Positions 1 to 6,616 are shown, counted from the first letter of the stretch. The stretch: 7,727 nt of DNA from Gammaproteobacteria bacterium (GCA_027297845.1 JAPUHG010000179.1:1-7727), one strand, 5' to 3'. Numbers and translations are program-made. The notes: generated by a model not told the origin, from the sequence alone.

Positions 1-165
1 CTTCAGATCACCAAAGATCAATTCCCGTCACATATTGCTGAAAGACGTCTGGTCGGAGTATTTCTCGCAACACGTTTCGATCAAATCCTTCAACGAGGAG
101 AAACTATCGAGGTTTATTTCTTCTGCGATGCCGGGCGGGTAACTTTTCAACCAGACTTTTTCCAC
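1..165 (-). pseudogene. fadD: fadD N-terminus (long-chain acyl-CoA synthetase), interrupted by in-frame TGA, cut by window edge
   Basis: From the GTG at 165 the minus strand encodes VEKVWLKSYPPGIAEEI and then an S-L-x-D-L-I-E/C-x-x-K-Y-x-D-Q segment. This is the characteristic opening of gammaproteobacterial FadD (E. coli begins MKKVWLNRYPADVPTEI), the inner-membrane-associated enzyme that activates imported long-chain fatty acids with ATP and CoA. I chose GTG 165 because AGGAG (172-176) lies 6 nt upstream and family similarity starts exactly there; an in-frame ATG at 246 would add 27 unrelated residues. Codon 46 (28-30) is TGA. The same frame then continues as RELIFGDLK up to the edge, matching the usual FadD continuation after the N-M/L-G of this region, so the TGA sits where family members have Gly. 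A GGA to TGA change would explain it. Either the gene is broken or the base is a sequencing error. The adenylate-forming domains lie outside the window. Confidence 0.72.
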
Positions 166-171
166 GGTTCT

Positions 172-176
172 CTCCT
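172..176 (-). promoter_or_regulatory. fadD ribosome binding site (AGGAG)
   Basis: On the minus strand AGGAG lies 6 nt before the GTG at 165. It decides the start: the FadD-like sequence begins at that GTG, whereas the in-frame ATG at 246 is followed by residues without FadD similarity. Confidence 0.65.
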
Positions 177-200
177 GAAGGCCGGATATGGCAGCTTTCC

Positions 201-230
201 TGTATATCACTTGCCCGTTAAGCAGGGCAA
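201..230 (-). promoter_or_regulatory. Predicted sigma70 promoter of fadD with overlapping palindrome
   Basis: Minus strand: TTGCCC (225-230) as -35, an 18-bp spacer, and TATACA (201-206) as -10, preceded by TGA, which gives an extended -10 (TG-n-TATACA). Transcription would start near 194-190, giving a leader of about 25-30 nt before the GTG at 165. A perfect inverted repeat, CTTGCCC / GGGCAAG (210-216 and 225-231, 8-nt loop), covers the -35 and the spacer, where a repressor would block polymerase. The -10 similarity is only 4 of 6, so this is a prediction; fadD could also be read through from the dehydrogenase gene 81 bp upstream. Confidence 0.42.
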
Positions 231-231
231 G
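210..231. repeat. Perfect 7-bp inverted repeat CTTGCCC-N8-GGGCAAG (possible operator or hairpin)
   Basis: Positions 210-216 and 225-231 are exact reverse complements around the 8-nt centre gttaagca. The element lies in the 81-bp gap between the dehydrogenase stop and the fadD start, overlapping the predicted fadD promoter. No T run follows in either direction, so it is not an intrinsic terminator. It does not look like the E. coli FadR site or the GAAAC/GTTTC-like PsrA site as I know them, so the binding protein, if any, is unknown. Confidence 0.4.
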
Positions 232-246
232 AATTGTGCGATGCAC

Positions 247-1224
247 TCAGATTAGGCTATTGCGGTGACCACCATCGAGAAAGTCGGCGACGTTGGCGGC
301 CATTTCGTTGAGCGCTCTTTGCCTGGCCTCGCGGGTAGCCCAGGCGATATGGGGGGTGACGATCAGGTTTGGCAGATCGGCATCCAGTAACACATTGCCA
401 TTGACCGGTGGTTCCTCGCTGAGCACGTCGATACCGGCGCCACCGATCCGCTTTTCCTCGAGCGCTTCCAGCAGCGCCTGCTCATCGACCAGGGCGCCCC
501 TGGCGGTATTGATCAACAGGGCGTGTCTTGGCATTAGCTCCAGCTCGGGCGTACCGATCAAATTCTCAGTTTCCGGGGTGAGCGGACAATGCAGACTGAG
601 AACGTCGGCTTTTGGCAATAATTGCGCCAGTGGCAGTCGCTCAGGACCGGCAATAGTGGTCGTCGAATCAGCGGCGTCGCCCCCGGGCCGTTGCGCGAGC
701 AATACCTTCATGCCAAACGCTTCCGCAGCTTTTGCTACGCCCCGGCCGAGCTCGCCATAACCGACTATGCCCAGCGTGCTCTCGGCAAGCTCGCGGATCG
801 GGTAATCCAGCAGGCAAAACTGCGGGCTGCCTTTCCAGGCGCCTTGCTGCAACAAGGACTGGTATTCGCGCAGATGCTGATTGAGGCTCATGATCAGGGC
901 GAACACGTGCTGGACAACGGCATCGGTACAATACGCGACGATATTGCACACCGAGATTCCATGCTCCCGGGCTGCCTCGAGATCGACATTATTGGCGCCG
1001 GTGGCCGCCAGGCAGATCAGCTTTAACTTCGCTGCAGCGATCATTGCCTGGCGATCGATTCTGATCTTGTTGGTCAGAATAATCTCAGCCTCTCCAACGC
1101 GCTGATGCAGGTCCGCGTATTCGGTAGTAGGAAAGTACTGCAGGTCTGGCAGAACCCGGTCCAGGGGTTCGGCGTCGATATCACCGCGGCTTATCGTTGC
1201 GAAGTCCAGAAATACGCTTTTCAT
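247..1224 (-). CDS. D-2-hydroxyacid dehydrogenase (glycerate dehydrogenase / hydroxypyruvate reductase type)
   Basis: This 325-residue protein has the normal length and layout of the D-isomer 2-hydroxyacid dehydrogenases, cytosolic NAD(P)-linked enzymes that interconvert 2-oxoacids and D-2-hydroxyacids. Visible marks are the substrate loop G-A-N-N-V-D (76-81), the dinucleotide motif GYGELG (155-160), catalytic Arg242 in NTARG, Glu271 in LSEEPP and His292 in TPHIAW. The TPHIAW-A form and overall pattern point to the glycerate dehydrogenase/HprA branch, so hydroxypyruvate or glyoxylate is the likely substrate, though this is not proved. The end of the second beta strand reads LLAQRPG, with Gln-Arg where NAD-specific members usually have Asp, which hints at NADPH use. 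The start at 1224 has AGGATAA about 3 nt upstream. It is divergent from ycgN and lies 81 bp upstream of fadD in the same direction, so the two may share transcripts. Confidence 0.9.
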   Translation of the reverse strand: MKSVFLDFATISRGDIDAEPLDRVLPDLQYFPTTEYADLHQRVGEAEIILTNKIRIDRQAMIAAAKLKLICLAATGANNVDLEAAREHGISVCNIVAYCTDAVVQHVFALIMSLNQHLREYQSLLQQGAWKGSPQFCLLDYPIRELAESTLGIVGYGELGRGVAKAAEAFGMKVLLAQRPGGDAADSTTTIAGPERLPLAQLLPKADVLSLHCPLTPETENLIGTPELELMPRHALLINTARGALVDEQALLEALEEKRIGGAGIDVLSEEPPVNGNVLLDADLPNLIVTPHIAWATREARQRALNEMAANVADFLDGGHRNSLI

Positions 1225-1247
1225 GAGTTATCCTAGTGCCCGGTTGG

Positions 1248-1256
1248 ATGATAGCA
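1248..1256 (-). promoter_or_regulatory. Possible extended -10 element for the dehydrogenase gene
   Basis: Minus strand TGCTATCAT (1256 to 1248) is an extended -10 (TG-n-TATCAT, 5 of 6 to TATAAT). It lies 23 nt before the ATG at 1224 and would give a leader of about 17 nt. No good -35 is seen 16-18 bp upstream, which extended -10 promoters can tolerate. Weak prediction. Confidence 0.3.
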
Positions 1257-1289
1257 AGCCTTATAAAGGTAGTGTATGCGGGCATTGGC

Positions 1290-1739
1290 ATGAACAAACC
1301 CAAGCAACCGTTCTGGGAAACCAAGCGGCTGGATGAAATGAGCCAGGAGGAGTGGGAGTCACTTTGTGATGGTTGTGCGCGTTGCTGTATGCACAAGCTA
1401 GAAGACGAAGATAATGGCAACGTTTATTACACGCGCATAGCATGCCGTCTCCTTGATATCGGCAGTTGCCGCTGTACGGACTATGCCAATCGCCGCACCG
1501 AGGTTCCCGATTGCCTGGTACTGACGCCAAACCGCGCGCAGGAATACGATTGGCTGCCAGAAACATGTGCGTACAGAAAATTGTCGCGAGGCGAAAAACT
1601 GGAAGCCTGGCATCCGTTGATCAGTGGCGATCCGGAGTCGGTTCATCGCGCCGGCATTTCAGTACGACAATACGCCGTGCAAGACGATGAGATTGATGAG
1701 GCGGACTATGAGGACTACCTGGTCGACGACTCGATCTGA
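1290..1739 (+). CDS. ycgN: YcgN family protein (UPF0260), cysteine-rich YkgJ-type metal-binding domain
   Basis: The 149-residue protein aligns along its length with E. coli YcgN: PFW-x-x-K-x-LDEMS-x-x-EWESLCDGC near residues 7-29, then CC-HKL-x-DED (32-41), a W-L-P-x-T-C-A-Y-R segment (88-96), AWHPL, and a C-terminal SVR-x-x-AV. Nine cysteines, several in C-x2-C-x2-CC and C-x-C spacing (26, 29, 32, 33, 52, 60, 62, 75, 93), suit the Zn- or Fe-binding assignment of the YkgJ/CxxCxxCC superfamily. No biochemical role is established for it. I chose ATG 1290 because the E. coli protein starts about there; an in-frame GTG at 1272 is possible, and neither has a convincing Shine-Dalgarno. It is followed after 49 bp by the flavoprotein gene on the same strand, perhaps co-transcribed. 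Confidence 0.9.
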   Translation: MNKPKQPFWETKRLDEMSQEEWESLCDGCARCCMHKLEDEDNGNVYYTRIACRLLDIGSCRCTDYANRRTEVPDCLVLTPNRAQEYDWLPETCAYRKLSRGEKLEAWHPLISGDPESVHRAGISVRQYAVQDDEIDEADYEDYLVDDSI

Positions 1740-1778
1740 TGGTTGAGAGCCACTGAATTTTTTGAATATCAAAATATC

Positions 1779-1782
1779 GGAG
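1779..1782 (+). promoter_or_regulatory. Ribosome binding site (GGAG) of the IYD-like gene
   Basis: GGAG ends 6 nt before the ATG at 1789. It favours that start over the in-frame TTG at 1762, which would add nine residues outside the family similarity. Confidence 0.55.
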
Positions 1783-1788
1783 CCCCGC

Positions 1789-2457
1789 ATGAAAGACGCC
1801 AGTTTCCTGCCGCTTAGCACTTACCAGGAGTATCCGCCTGAGGAAATGCTGAAGCGGGCAGAGGAATTTGCCGATGATTTGCATCGTCGGCGAACGATTC
1901 GTGATTTCTCCGCCAGGGCGTTGCCGGCGGGATTGATCGAACATTGCCTGAATGCCGCACTCAGCGCGCCCAGTGGCGCCAATATGCAACCCTGGCATTT
2001 CGTCGTGGTGACAGACCCTGAGATCAAGCGCCAGATTCGGGTGGCGGCCGAGATCGAGGAAAAAGAGTTCTATGAACACAGGGCATCGGCGGAGTGGCTG
2101 GAAGCTTTGCAGCCATTGGGCACCGACGAGAACAAGCCATTCCTTGAGGATGCCCCCTGCCTGATCGCTGTTTTCGTCCAGAAGTACGGCCTGTTACCCG
2201 ATGGACGAAAATTCAAACATTACTACCCGACCGAGTCTGTCGGACTGGCGACCGGAATGCTGGTCAGCGCGCTGCAGCGTGCCGGACTTGCCTCGCTGAC
2301 GCACACACCAAGCCCGATGAAGTTTCTCAACAAAATTCTGGGGCGGCCAAAACACGAAAGGCCTTTCCTGTTGATCGTTGCCGGTTACCCGGCCGATGAT
2401 GCGCAGGTTCCGGTTATCGAGCGGCGTGCTATGGCAGACAGCGTCAGCTTTTTTTAG
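1789..2457 (+). CDS. Nitroreductase-fold flavoprotein of the iodotyrosine deiodinase (IYD) type
   Basis: A 222-residue FMN enzyme that resembles vertebrate iodotyrosine deiodinase more than ordinary nitroreductases. Shared stretches are E-M-x-K-R-A/S-x-E-F (19-27), the FMN-phosphate motif RRTIR (34-38), APSGA (60-64) with P-W-x-F-V-V-V (68-74), HYY (144-146), ALQ-x-AGL (161-167) and LGRP-x-HE (184-190) followed by GYP. The residues that in human IYD close the lid over the halotyrosine (Glu157, Tyr161, Lys182) are present at identical spacing: Glu91, Tyr95, Lys116. The family reductively dehalogenates halotyrosines using reduced FMN; the natural bacterial substrate is unsettled, so halophenol or halotyrosine dehalogenation is inferred. 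The mammalian Thr-Thr-Thr-Pro near the flavin reads THTP here (171-174). No signal peptide or membrane anchor is seen, so it should be cytosolic. ATG 1789 is preferred over TTG 1762 because GGAG lies 6 nt upstream. Confidence 0.85.
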   Translation: MKDASFLPLSTYQEYPPEEMLKRAEEFADDLHRRRTIRDFSARALPAGLIEHCLNAALSAPSGANMQPWHFVVVTDPEIKRQIRVAAEIEEKEFYEHRASAEWLEALQPLGTDENKPFLEDAPCLIAVFVQKYGLLPDGRKFKHYYPTESVGLATGMLVSALQRAGLASLTHTPSPMKFLNKILGRPKHERPFLLIVAGYPADDAQVPVIERRAMADSVSFF

Positions 2458-2480
2458 GACGCCCTGCGCCACGAGGGGCC

Positions 2481-3158
2481 TTAGGTAACCAGCATTTTTT
2501 TCGCTTCGCGAATAAACTCCTCTTTTTTCTCTCCTTCGGGGGATCGCGGTGGCGTTGGTATTTGCATGCCACGGATAACTGCCGGCCGGGCCCCGACTTT
2601 TTCGAGCCATGTCTGCAAATGATGGAGGCCGTCAACGCTGACGCCGGACCAGTCGTATGTGGATACCCAGGGATAGGTAGCGACATCCGCTATTGAGTAA
2701 TCGCCGGCCAGGTATTCCACCGTGGACAATCGTCGGTCGAGAACTTCGAAGAGCCGCCTGCACTCGGCCTGGTAGCGGTCGATCGCATAATCGATTTTTT
2801 CCGTCGCATAACGGAAAAAGACATTGGCCTGACCCATCATCGGGCCGATGCCAGCCATTTGAAACATCAGCCACTGCATCACAATGGAGCGGGCCTTTTC
2901 GTCCCCTGGCATCAGCATTCCGGATTTCTCCGCCAGGTAGACCAGGATGGCCCCGGATTCGAAAACGACGAAATCGTTTTCGTCATGATCGATAATGGTC
3001 GGGATACGGCCGTTGGGGTTGATCGCCAGGTATTCCGGCTGTTTTTGCTCGAGCTTGCCCAGTTGCAAGGGCCTGACCGTATATTCCAGCCCGATCTCCT
3101 CGAGCATCACGGAAACTTTCCGCCCGTTTGGTGTTCCTGCGGTAAACAGTTCAATCAT
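2481..3158 (-). CDS. Glutathione S-transferase family protein, nu-class (YfcG/YghU-like)
   Basis: A 225-residue protein close to E. coli YfcG (215 residues) over its whole length. The thioredoxin-like domain (about 1-80) has TPNGRK at 9-14; in YfcG Thr9 and Asn11 replace the classic Tyr/Ser/Cys and contact glutathione or its disulfide. It also has the cis-proline loop IPTI (52-55) and the gamma-glutamyl-binding FESGAI (66-71). The helical domain (about 88-200) has Q-W-L-x-x-Q, GPMMGQ (105-110), Y-A-x-x-R-Y-x-x-E and the N-capping box SIAD (155-158). Nu-class enzymes are cytosolic disulfide reductases with some peroxidase activity and poor classic transferase activity, so that role is inferred. 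The charged tail after 202 (R-x-P-E-G-E-K-K-E-E) is family-variable. I took ATG 3158 because homology starts there, although the frame is open upstream to 3353; the Shine-Dalgarno is weak. It is convergent with the IYD-like gene, 23 bp away. Confidence 0.9.
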   Translation of the reverse strand: MIELFTAGTPNGRKVSVMLEEIGLEYTVRPLQLGKLEQKQPEYLAINPNGRIPTIIDHDENDFVVFESGAILVYLAEKSGMLMPGDEKARSIVMQWLMFQMAGIGPMMGQANVFFRYATEKIDYAIDRYQAECRRLFEVLDRRLSTVEYLAGDYSIADVATYPWVSTYDWSGVSVDGLHHLQTWLEKVGARPAVIRGMQIPTPPRSPEGEKKEEFIREAKKMLVT

Positions 3159-3265
3159 CTTAAAACCACTTTCACCGATGTATCTGGAAATATCGAGCAG
3201 AATTCGCAACAGGTTTGCTGAGTTAACTATGGCACATTGGCCGGGTGTACGGGAATCGGTGAACC

Positions 3266-4606
3266 ATGGATGGTGCAAACGAAGCGAGCGACCGATACCG
3301 GTGGCAAGGCAGGTTGTCAGACGCGGACCGGTATCTGATTGGCAAACGGTCACCCCTGGAAGGGAAGGTGCTAAGACTACCGGCCGGGATGCAGCCCGCC
3401 GATGGCTTTGCCATTCGACTGCAACCCCCGTTCGAGCCGCTGGAGAAAACCATAAGGCGTCTCGCGCCGTTGATTGCCAGCGGTAAGAAAGTCACCCTGG
3501 ATTTATCCTCGGCGGGTTTTTCGACAGCCGACAGGGCGCCGGATTGCGCGGGATTGCTTGAGCCGCTGGCTTCTGTTTCCCAGGCTTTGGCTGCGCGTAG
3601 TCTGAGCCTGGAATCGACCTCTATCGTGGTATCGAGCGATCACCCGGACACTCCGGCTCTGGCCGCTCGTACCCGTCTGGGAGAGGGCCCGCGGCGCCTG
3701 GTGATCTGTATCAGCGACGAGTTTTTGCGTGCGGTGCAGTTTGACCGCGAGCTGGCGACCAATTACAACGTGGCGGGCAATGCGACAGCTAACAGGGCCG
3801 GCGCACCTTCACCACGGAAAATCTGGTGGTCCTGGCTGGAACAGATTGTGGAACAGACCGGTCTCGATCTGTTTATCGAACACAGCGGCAGGAGCCTGCC
3901 GGATCTGAATGCGCAATGCCTGGCGAGCGTTGCATGGCCACTGCTCATAAAGGCGCCTGACTACGGCGCGCAAATCGTGATGGAGCTGGATCTGGCTGCG
4001 CTCAATCTGTCCCAACTGTGGCGGCCAGGATGCCTGACTCACGACCTGGTCCGGGTGGTGGACAGGTTGCTGGAAACCACGCAATGGCCATCTGCCTCGA
4101 TCGCGCTGCACGCGACCCGCAACAAGCATGCTGTCTTGTGGCTCCGCGGCCTGTTGCCATTATCGAGACGGTTGTCTCGCTGCCCGACGGTTGCTGGCGA
4201 TCGTTTGCGGGAGATCATAGAGGCGTTCCGCCGCAGCCTGGTGCTGGCATCCAGACGGTATTTCGTTGAAAAAGCGGGCCATCACCATCCGCCCGGCTGG
4301 ATTGCCGAAATTGACTGTCCCGACCTGAGGCAACAGGTCTCATCCAGGCTGAAACTGTCAGGAGCCCGTCCGAGTATCAGCATGGCGATATCGCCGTGGG
4401 ACCTGTTGCCGGATGAACGCGGCTCCGGCCAGGCGTCCCAGACCTACCTGTTTCCATTGCTAAGCAGCGCCGATTTGCTGGTCTGGCAAATACCCGAGCG
4501 ACTCAGCATGCGCAAGGAACGCCTGGATTGCTTGTTTCGCATGGCCTGGGCGGCAAAAAAGCGTTGCAATGACAGGCCGGTAGAAAACCCGTTATTTGCC
4601 AGATAG
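3266..4606 (+). CDS. Hypothetical protein of 446 residues, family not recognised
   Basis: I do not recognise this protein. It has no signal peptide or obvious membrane helices and looks cytosolic. Its sequence alternates predicted strands and helices: strand-like KKVTLDL (74-80), STSIVVSS (117-124), RRLVICIS (143-150), LDLFIEH (200-206), GAQIVMELDL (234-243) and SASIALHA (276-283), each followed by a leucine-rich amphipathic stretch. That suggests an alpha/beta fold, perhaps barrel-like, but this is inference. Other marks are tryptophan-rich WWSW (187-190), a His cluster HHHPP (339-343) and two long basic helices (R-R-L-S-R, 301-305; R-R-S-L-V-L-A-S-R-R, 322-331). The ATG at 3266 is the first possible start, because TGA stands in frame at 3260; its Shine-Dalgarno is poor, and M42 is another candidate. 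It is divergent from the transferase gene (107 bp) and is followed by 157 bp containing a promoter, so it is probably a single-gene unit. Base composition matches its neighbours. Confidence 0.75.
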   Translation: MDGANEASDRYRWQGRLSDADRYLIGKRSPLEGKVLRLPAGMQPADGFAIRLQPPFEPLEKTIRRLAPLIASGKKVTLDLSSAGFSTADRAPDCAGLLEPLASVSQALAARSLSLESTSIVVSSDHPDTPALAARTRLGEGPRRLVICISDEFLRAVQFDRELATNYNVAGNATANRAGAPSPRKIWWSWLEQIVEQTGLDLFIEHSGRSLPDLNAQCLASVAWPLLIKAPDYGAQIVMELDLAALNLSQLWRPGCLTHDLVRVVDRLLETTQWPSASIALHATRNKHAVLWLRGLLPLSRRLSRCPTVAGDRLREIIEAFRRSLVLASRRYFVEKAGHHHPPGWIAEIDCPDLRQQVSSRLKLSGARPSISMAISPWDLLPDERGSGQASQTYLFPLLSSADLLVWQIPERLSMRKERLDCLFRMAWAAKKRCNDRPVENPLFAR

Positions 4607-4643
4607 GCAAGGCAGGGTCGGCTGGTTTTCGGCCGCGTATTCA

Positions 4644-4672
4644 TTGGCATTTCGGGCTTGGCGTGATATACG
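4644..4672 (+). promoter_or_regulatory. Predicted sigma70 promoter of the SLC13-type permease gene
   Basis: TTGGCA (4644-4649, 5 of 6 to TTGACA), a 17-bp spacer, then TATACG (4667-4672, 4 of 6) preceded by TGA, an extended -10. Transcription would start near 4679, giving a leader of about 85 nt to the preferred TTG start, or about 16 nt to the GTG at 4695. Confidence 0.5.
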
Positions 4673-4752
4673 GTCATACAAGCTTTTGGTCTGAGTGTCT
4701 TTTCCCCGCCTGACTTCTGCACAGCCAGGAGCGGCGCAGATAACGAAAAAGA

Positions 4753-4756
4753 AGGA
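4753..4756 (+). promoter_or_regulatory. Ribosome binding site (AAGGA) deciding a TTG start
   Basis: GAAGGA ends 7 nt before TTG 4764. The alternative GTG at 4695 has no comparable purine-rich site and would add 23 residues of low-complexity, non-hydrophobic sequence ahead of the first membrane helix. Confidence 0.5.
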
Positions 4757-4763
4757 CAATCAT

Positions 4764-6593
4764 TTGCCACAACTGCCTGATGTACATGGTATAGCTGCCC
4801 TGGCCTTGACCCTGCTGGCGCTGTTCCTGTTCACGCGGGATCGTATCCCGTTGGAAACATCCAGCCTGGTGGTCCTGGCGGTATTGGTACTCGGTAGCTG
4901 GGTATTTCCCTATCAGGGCAGCGATGGCGTGGTCTCACCGGCTGATTTTTTCTCGGCGTTTGGCAATGAGTCTTTGATCACGATTTGCGCGCTGATGGTA
5001 GCGGCCAAAGGTATAGAAACGACAGGGGCGCTGCAGCCGCTGGTGCGGCTTGCTTCATCCGGCTGGAACAGGCATCCACAGTTTTCCATGTTGATGACCC
5101 TGCTGGTCGTCGCCGTCCTCAGTGGTTTTCTGAACAACACGCCGATCGTCATCATGTTGCTGCCGGTACTGGTCAGCGTGGCGCTGCGCAGCCGATTGTC
5201 CGCGTCTAGCATGCTGATGCCGATGGGCTTTGCCGCGACTATCGGCGGCATGGCAACCACGATCGGTACCTCGACGAATCTGCTGGTTGTCGGTATCTCG
5301 AGGGATATGGGGCTCCCGCAGATCGGCATGTTCGATTTTGCCCTGCCAGTCGCCATCGTCGGCGGAGTTGGTATCTTGTTTCTCTGGTTGCTCGGGCCAC
5401 ACCTGTTGCCTGACAGAAGTTCCGCGTTGGCGGATATCACGCCGCGGGTGTTCAACGCTTTGCTGCATGTGGATATGGGGAGCGCCGCTGCCGGTAAGTC
5501 CTTGTCCGAAGTGCTGGCGATGACCAACAACCGGATGCGAGTGGAGAGAATCCAGCGCGGCGAAAATTTGTCGGTGACCCGGTTGCCATCTGCAACCATA
5601 AAAGCCGGCGATCGTCTTTTCGTTCGCGACACACCGGATCGGTTAAAGGAGTTTGAAAATACTCTCGGCGCACGATTGTATAACGCGACCGACCTTCATC
5701 ATCCGGTCAGCGATCAGTTCCCGTTGAGCGCCGGGGACCAACAATTGGCAGAGGTCGTGGTTACCCGCGGATCGCCGCTGCATCATCGATCGCTGCGCCA
5801 CACGCGGTTTGCGACGCGTTACGGTCTACTGCCCCTTGCTATCCACCGGGCTCGTCTGAATGTGGATCACTCCAGCGGCGAGCTGGCGGATGTCAGGCTC
5901 AGTTCCGGTGATGTGTTGCTGGTCCAGGGGAGCCGGGACAACGTCAACGAATTACGCAACAGCGGCGAAATGCTGGTCCTGGATGGCACGACCGATTTGC
6001 CTCGCAAGGCCAAGTCGAATCGTGCGTTGTTAATCATGGGCGCCATTGTCGGTGCCGCGGCAACCGGTCTGTTGCCCATTTCGGTCAGTAGCGTAGCGGG
6101 CGTAGCGTTAATGATCGGCGCCGGCTGTTTGCGCTGGACAGATGTGGGTCAGTCACTCAGCGCGCAAATTATCCTGGTTATCGTTGCCAGCCTGGGGCTC
6201 GGTCTGGCGCTGACGGTTACCGGCGCCGCCAATTACCTGGCACAACTTTTTGTTTTCGCAACCAGCGGCTTGCCGGTGGCGGGTGTACTCAGTGCATTGA
6301 TACTTGCGATGGCGCTGGTCACCAATGTCGTTACCAATAATGCGGCGGCAATAATCGGCGCACCGATTGCCGTCAGTATTGCCAATCAACTTGGTGCACC
6401 CGTAACGCCGTTTTTGCTGGCGGTCATATTTGGCGCCAATATGAGTTTCGCCACCCCCATGGGGTACACGACCAACCTGCTGGTGATGAGCGCCGGCGGT
6501 TACCGCTTCATGGATTTTATCAGGCTTGGCATACCGTTAACGCTGGTGATGTGGGCCGGTTTTTCGATCGTACTGATGTTCTTGTATTTGTAG
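4764..6593 (+). CDS. SLC13/DASS-type permease with two internal TrkA-C domains
   Basis: An inner-membrane transporter of about 609 residues (TTG start; 632 if GTG 4695 is used). The two membrane halves are inverted repeats with paired signature loops: NNTPIVIMLLP (124-134) with TSTNLLVVG (169-177) in the first, and TNNAAAIIGAP (524-534) with TPMGYTTNLLV (565-574) chiefly in the second. The asparagine/threonine pairs bind sodium and the anion in characterised DASS proteins. Between the halves lie two soluble TrkA-C (RCK-C) domains, about 229-307 and 329-407, ending in G-D-R-L-F-V and G-D-V-L-L-V type motifs; in related proteins these are thought to be regulatory. Members with this layout include sulfate transporters such as algal and cyanobacterial SLT/SAC1-like proteins, so sulfate, another oxyanion or a dicarboxylate could be the substrate; the sequence does not decide. 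It is followed after 23 bp by the DUF4870 gene, so the two are probably one operon. Confidence 0.88.
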   Translation: MPQLPDVHGIAALALTLLALFLFTRDRIPLETSSLVVLAVLVLGSWVFPYQGSDGVVSPADFFSAFGNESLITICALMVAAKGIETTGALQPLVRLASSGWNRHPQFSMLMTLLVVAVLSGFLNNTPIVIMLLPVLVSVALRSRLSASSMLMPMGFAATIGGMATTIGTSTNLLVVGISRDMGLPQIGMFDFALPVAIVGGVGILFLWLLGPHLLPDRSSALADITPRVFNALLHVDMGSAAAGKSLSEVLAMTNNRMRVERIQRGENLSVTRLPSATIKAGDRLFVRDTPDRLKEFENTLGARLYNATDLHHPVSDQFPLSAGDQQLAEVVVTRGSPLHHRSLRHTRFATRYGLLPLAIHRARLNVDHSSGELADVRLSSGDVLLVQGSRDNVNELRNSGEMLVLDGTTDLPRKAKSNRALLIMGAIVGAAATGLLPISVSSVAGVALMIGAGCLRWTDVGQSLSAQIILVIVASLGLGLALTVTGAANYLAQLFVFATSGLPVAGVLSALILAMALVTNVVTNNAAAIIGAPIAVSIANQLGAPVTPFLLAVIFGANMSFATPMGYTTNLLVMSAGGYRFMDFIRLGIPLTLVMWAGFSIVLMFLYL

Positions 6594-6616
6594 ACGGTCA
6601 CACCCGGGAGGGAATG

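Noticed and set aside
28..30. TGA read as glycine (alternative genetic code)
   Set aside because: UGA-Gly codes are known in SR1/Gracilibacteria, not in gammaproteobacteria, and no other gene here contains internal TGA.
166..246. ATG 246 as the fadD start
   Set aside because: No ribosome site, no similarity in the added 27 residues, and the segment holds the predicted promoter; GTG 165 has AGGAG at 6 nt.
293..1026. Overlapping plus-strand open frames of 155 and 134 codons opposite the dehydrogenase gene
   Set aside because: They are antisense to a well-supported enzyme, with Ser/Ala/Arg-rich composition and no recognisable domain.
2458..2480. Bidirectional terminator between the convergent IYD-like and GST genes
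   Set aside because: The T run at 2449-2455 precedes rather than follows any stem, and only a 4-bp GCCC/GGGC pairing can be drawn.
3159..3353. Extension of the glutathione transferase frame upstream to 3353
   Set aside because: The extra 65 residues have no GST similarity and overlap the divergent gene; the YfcG-like sequence begins at ATG 3158.
4619..4635. Hairpin CGGCTG / CGGCCG with GTTTT loop after the 446-residue gene
   Set aside because: Only six pairs including one G-U, and no T run follows, so it cannot be called an intrinsic terminator.
4913..5632. 239-codon open frame on the minus strand inside the permease gene
   Set aside because: It lies wholly antisense to a strong conserved transporter gene, its protein has no family resemblance, and it is low-complexity Ser/Thr/Pro/Ile-rich: a shadow of the coding strand.
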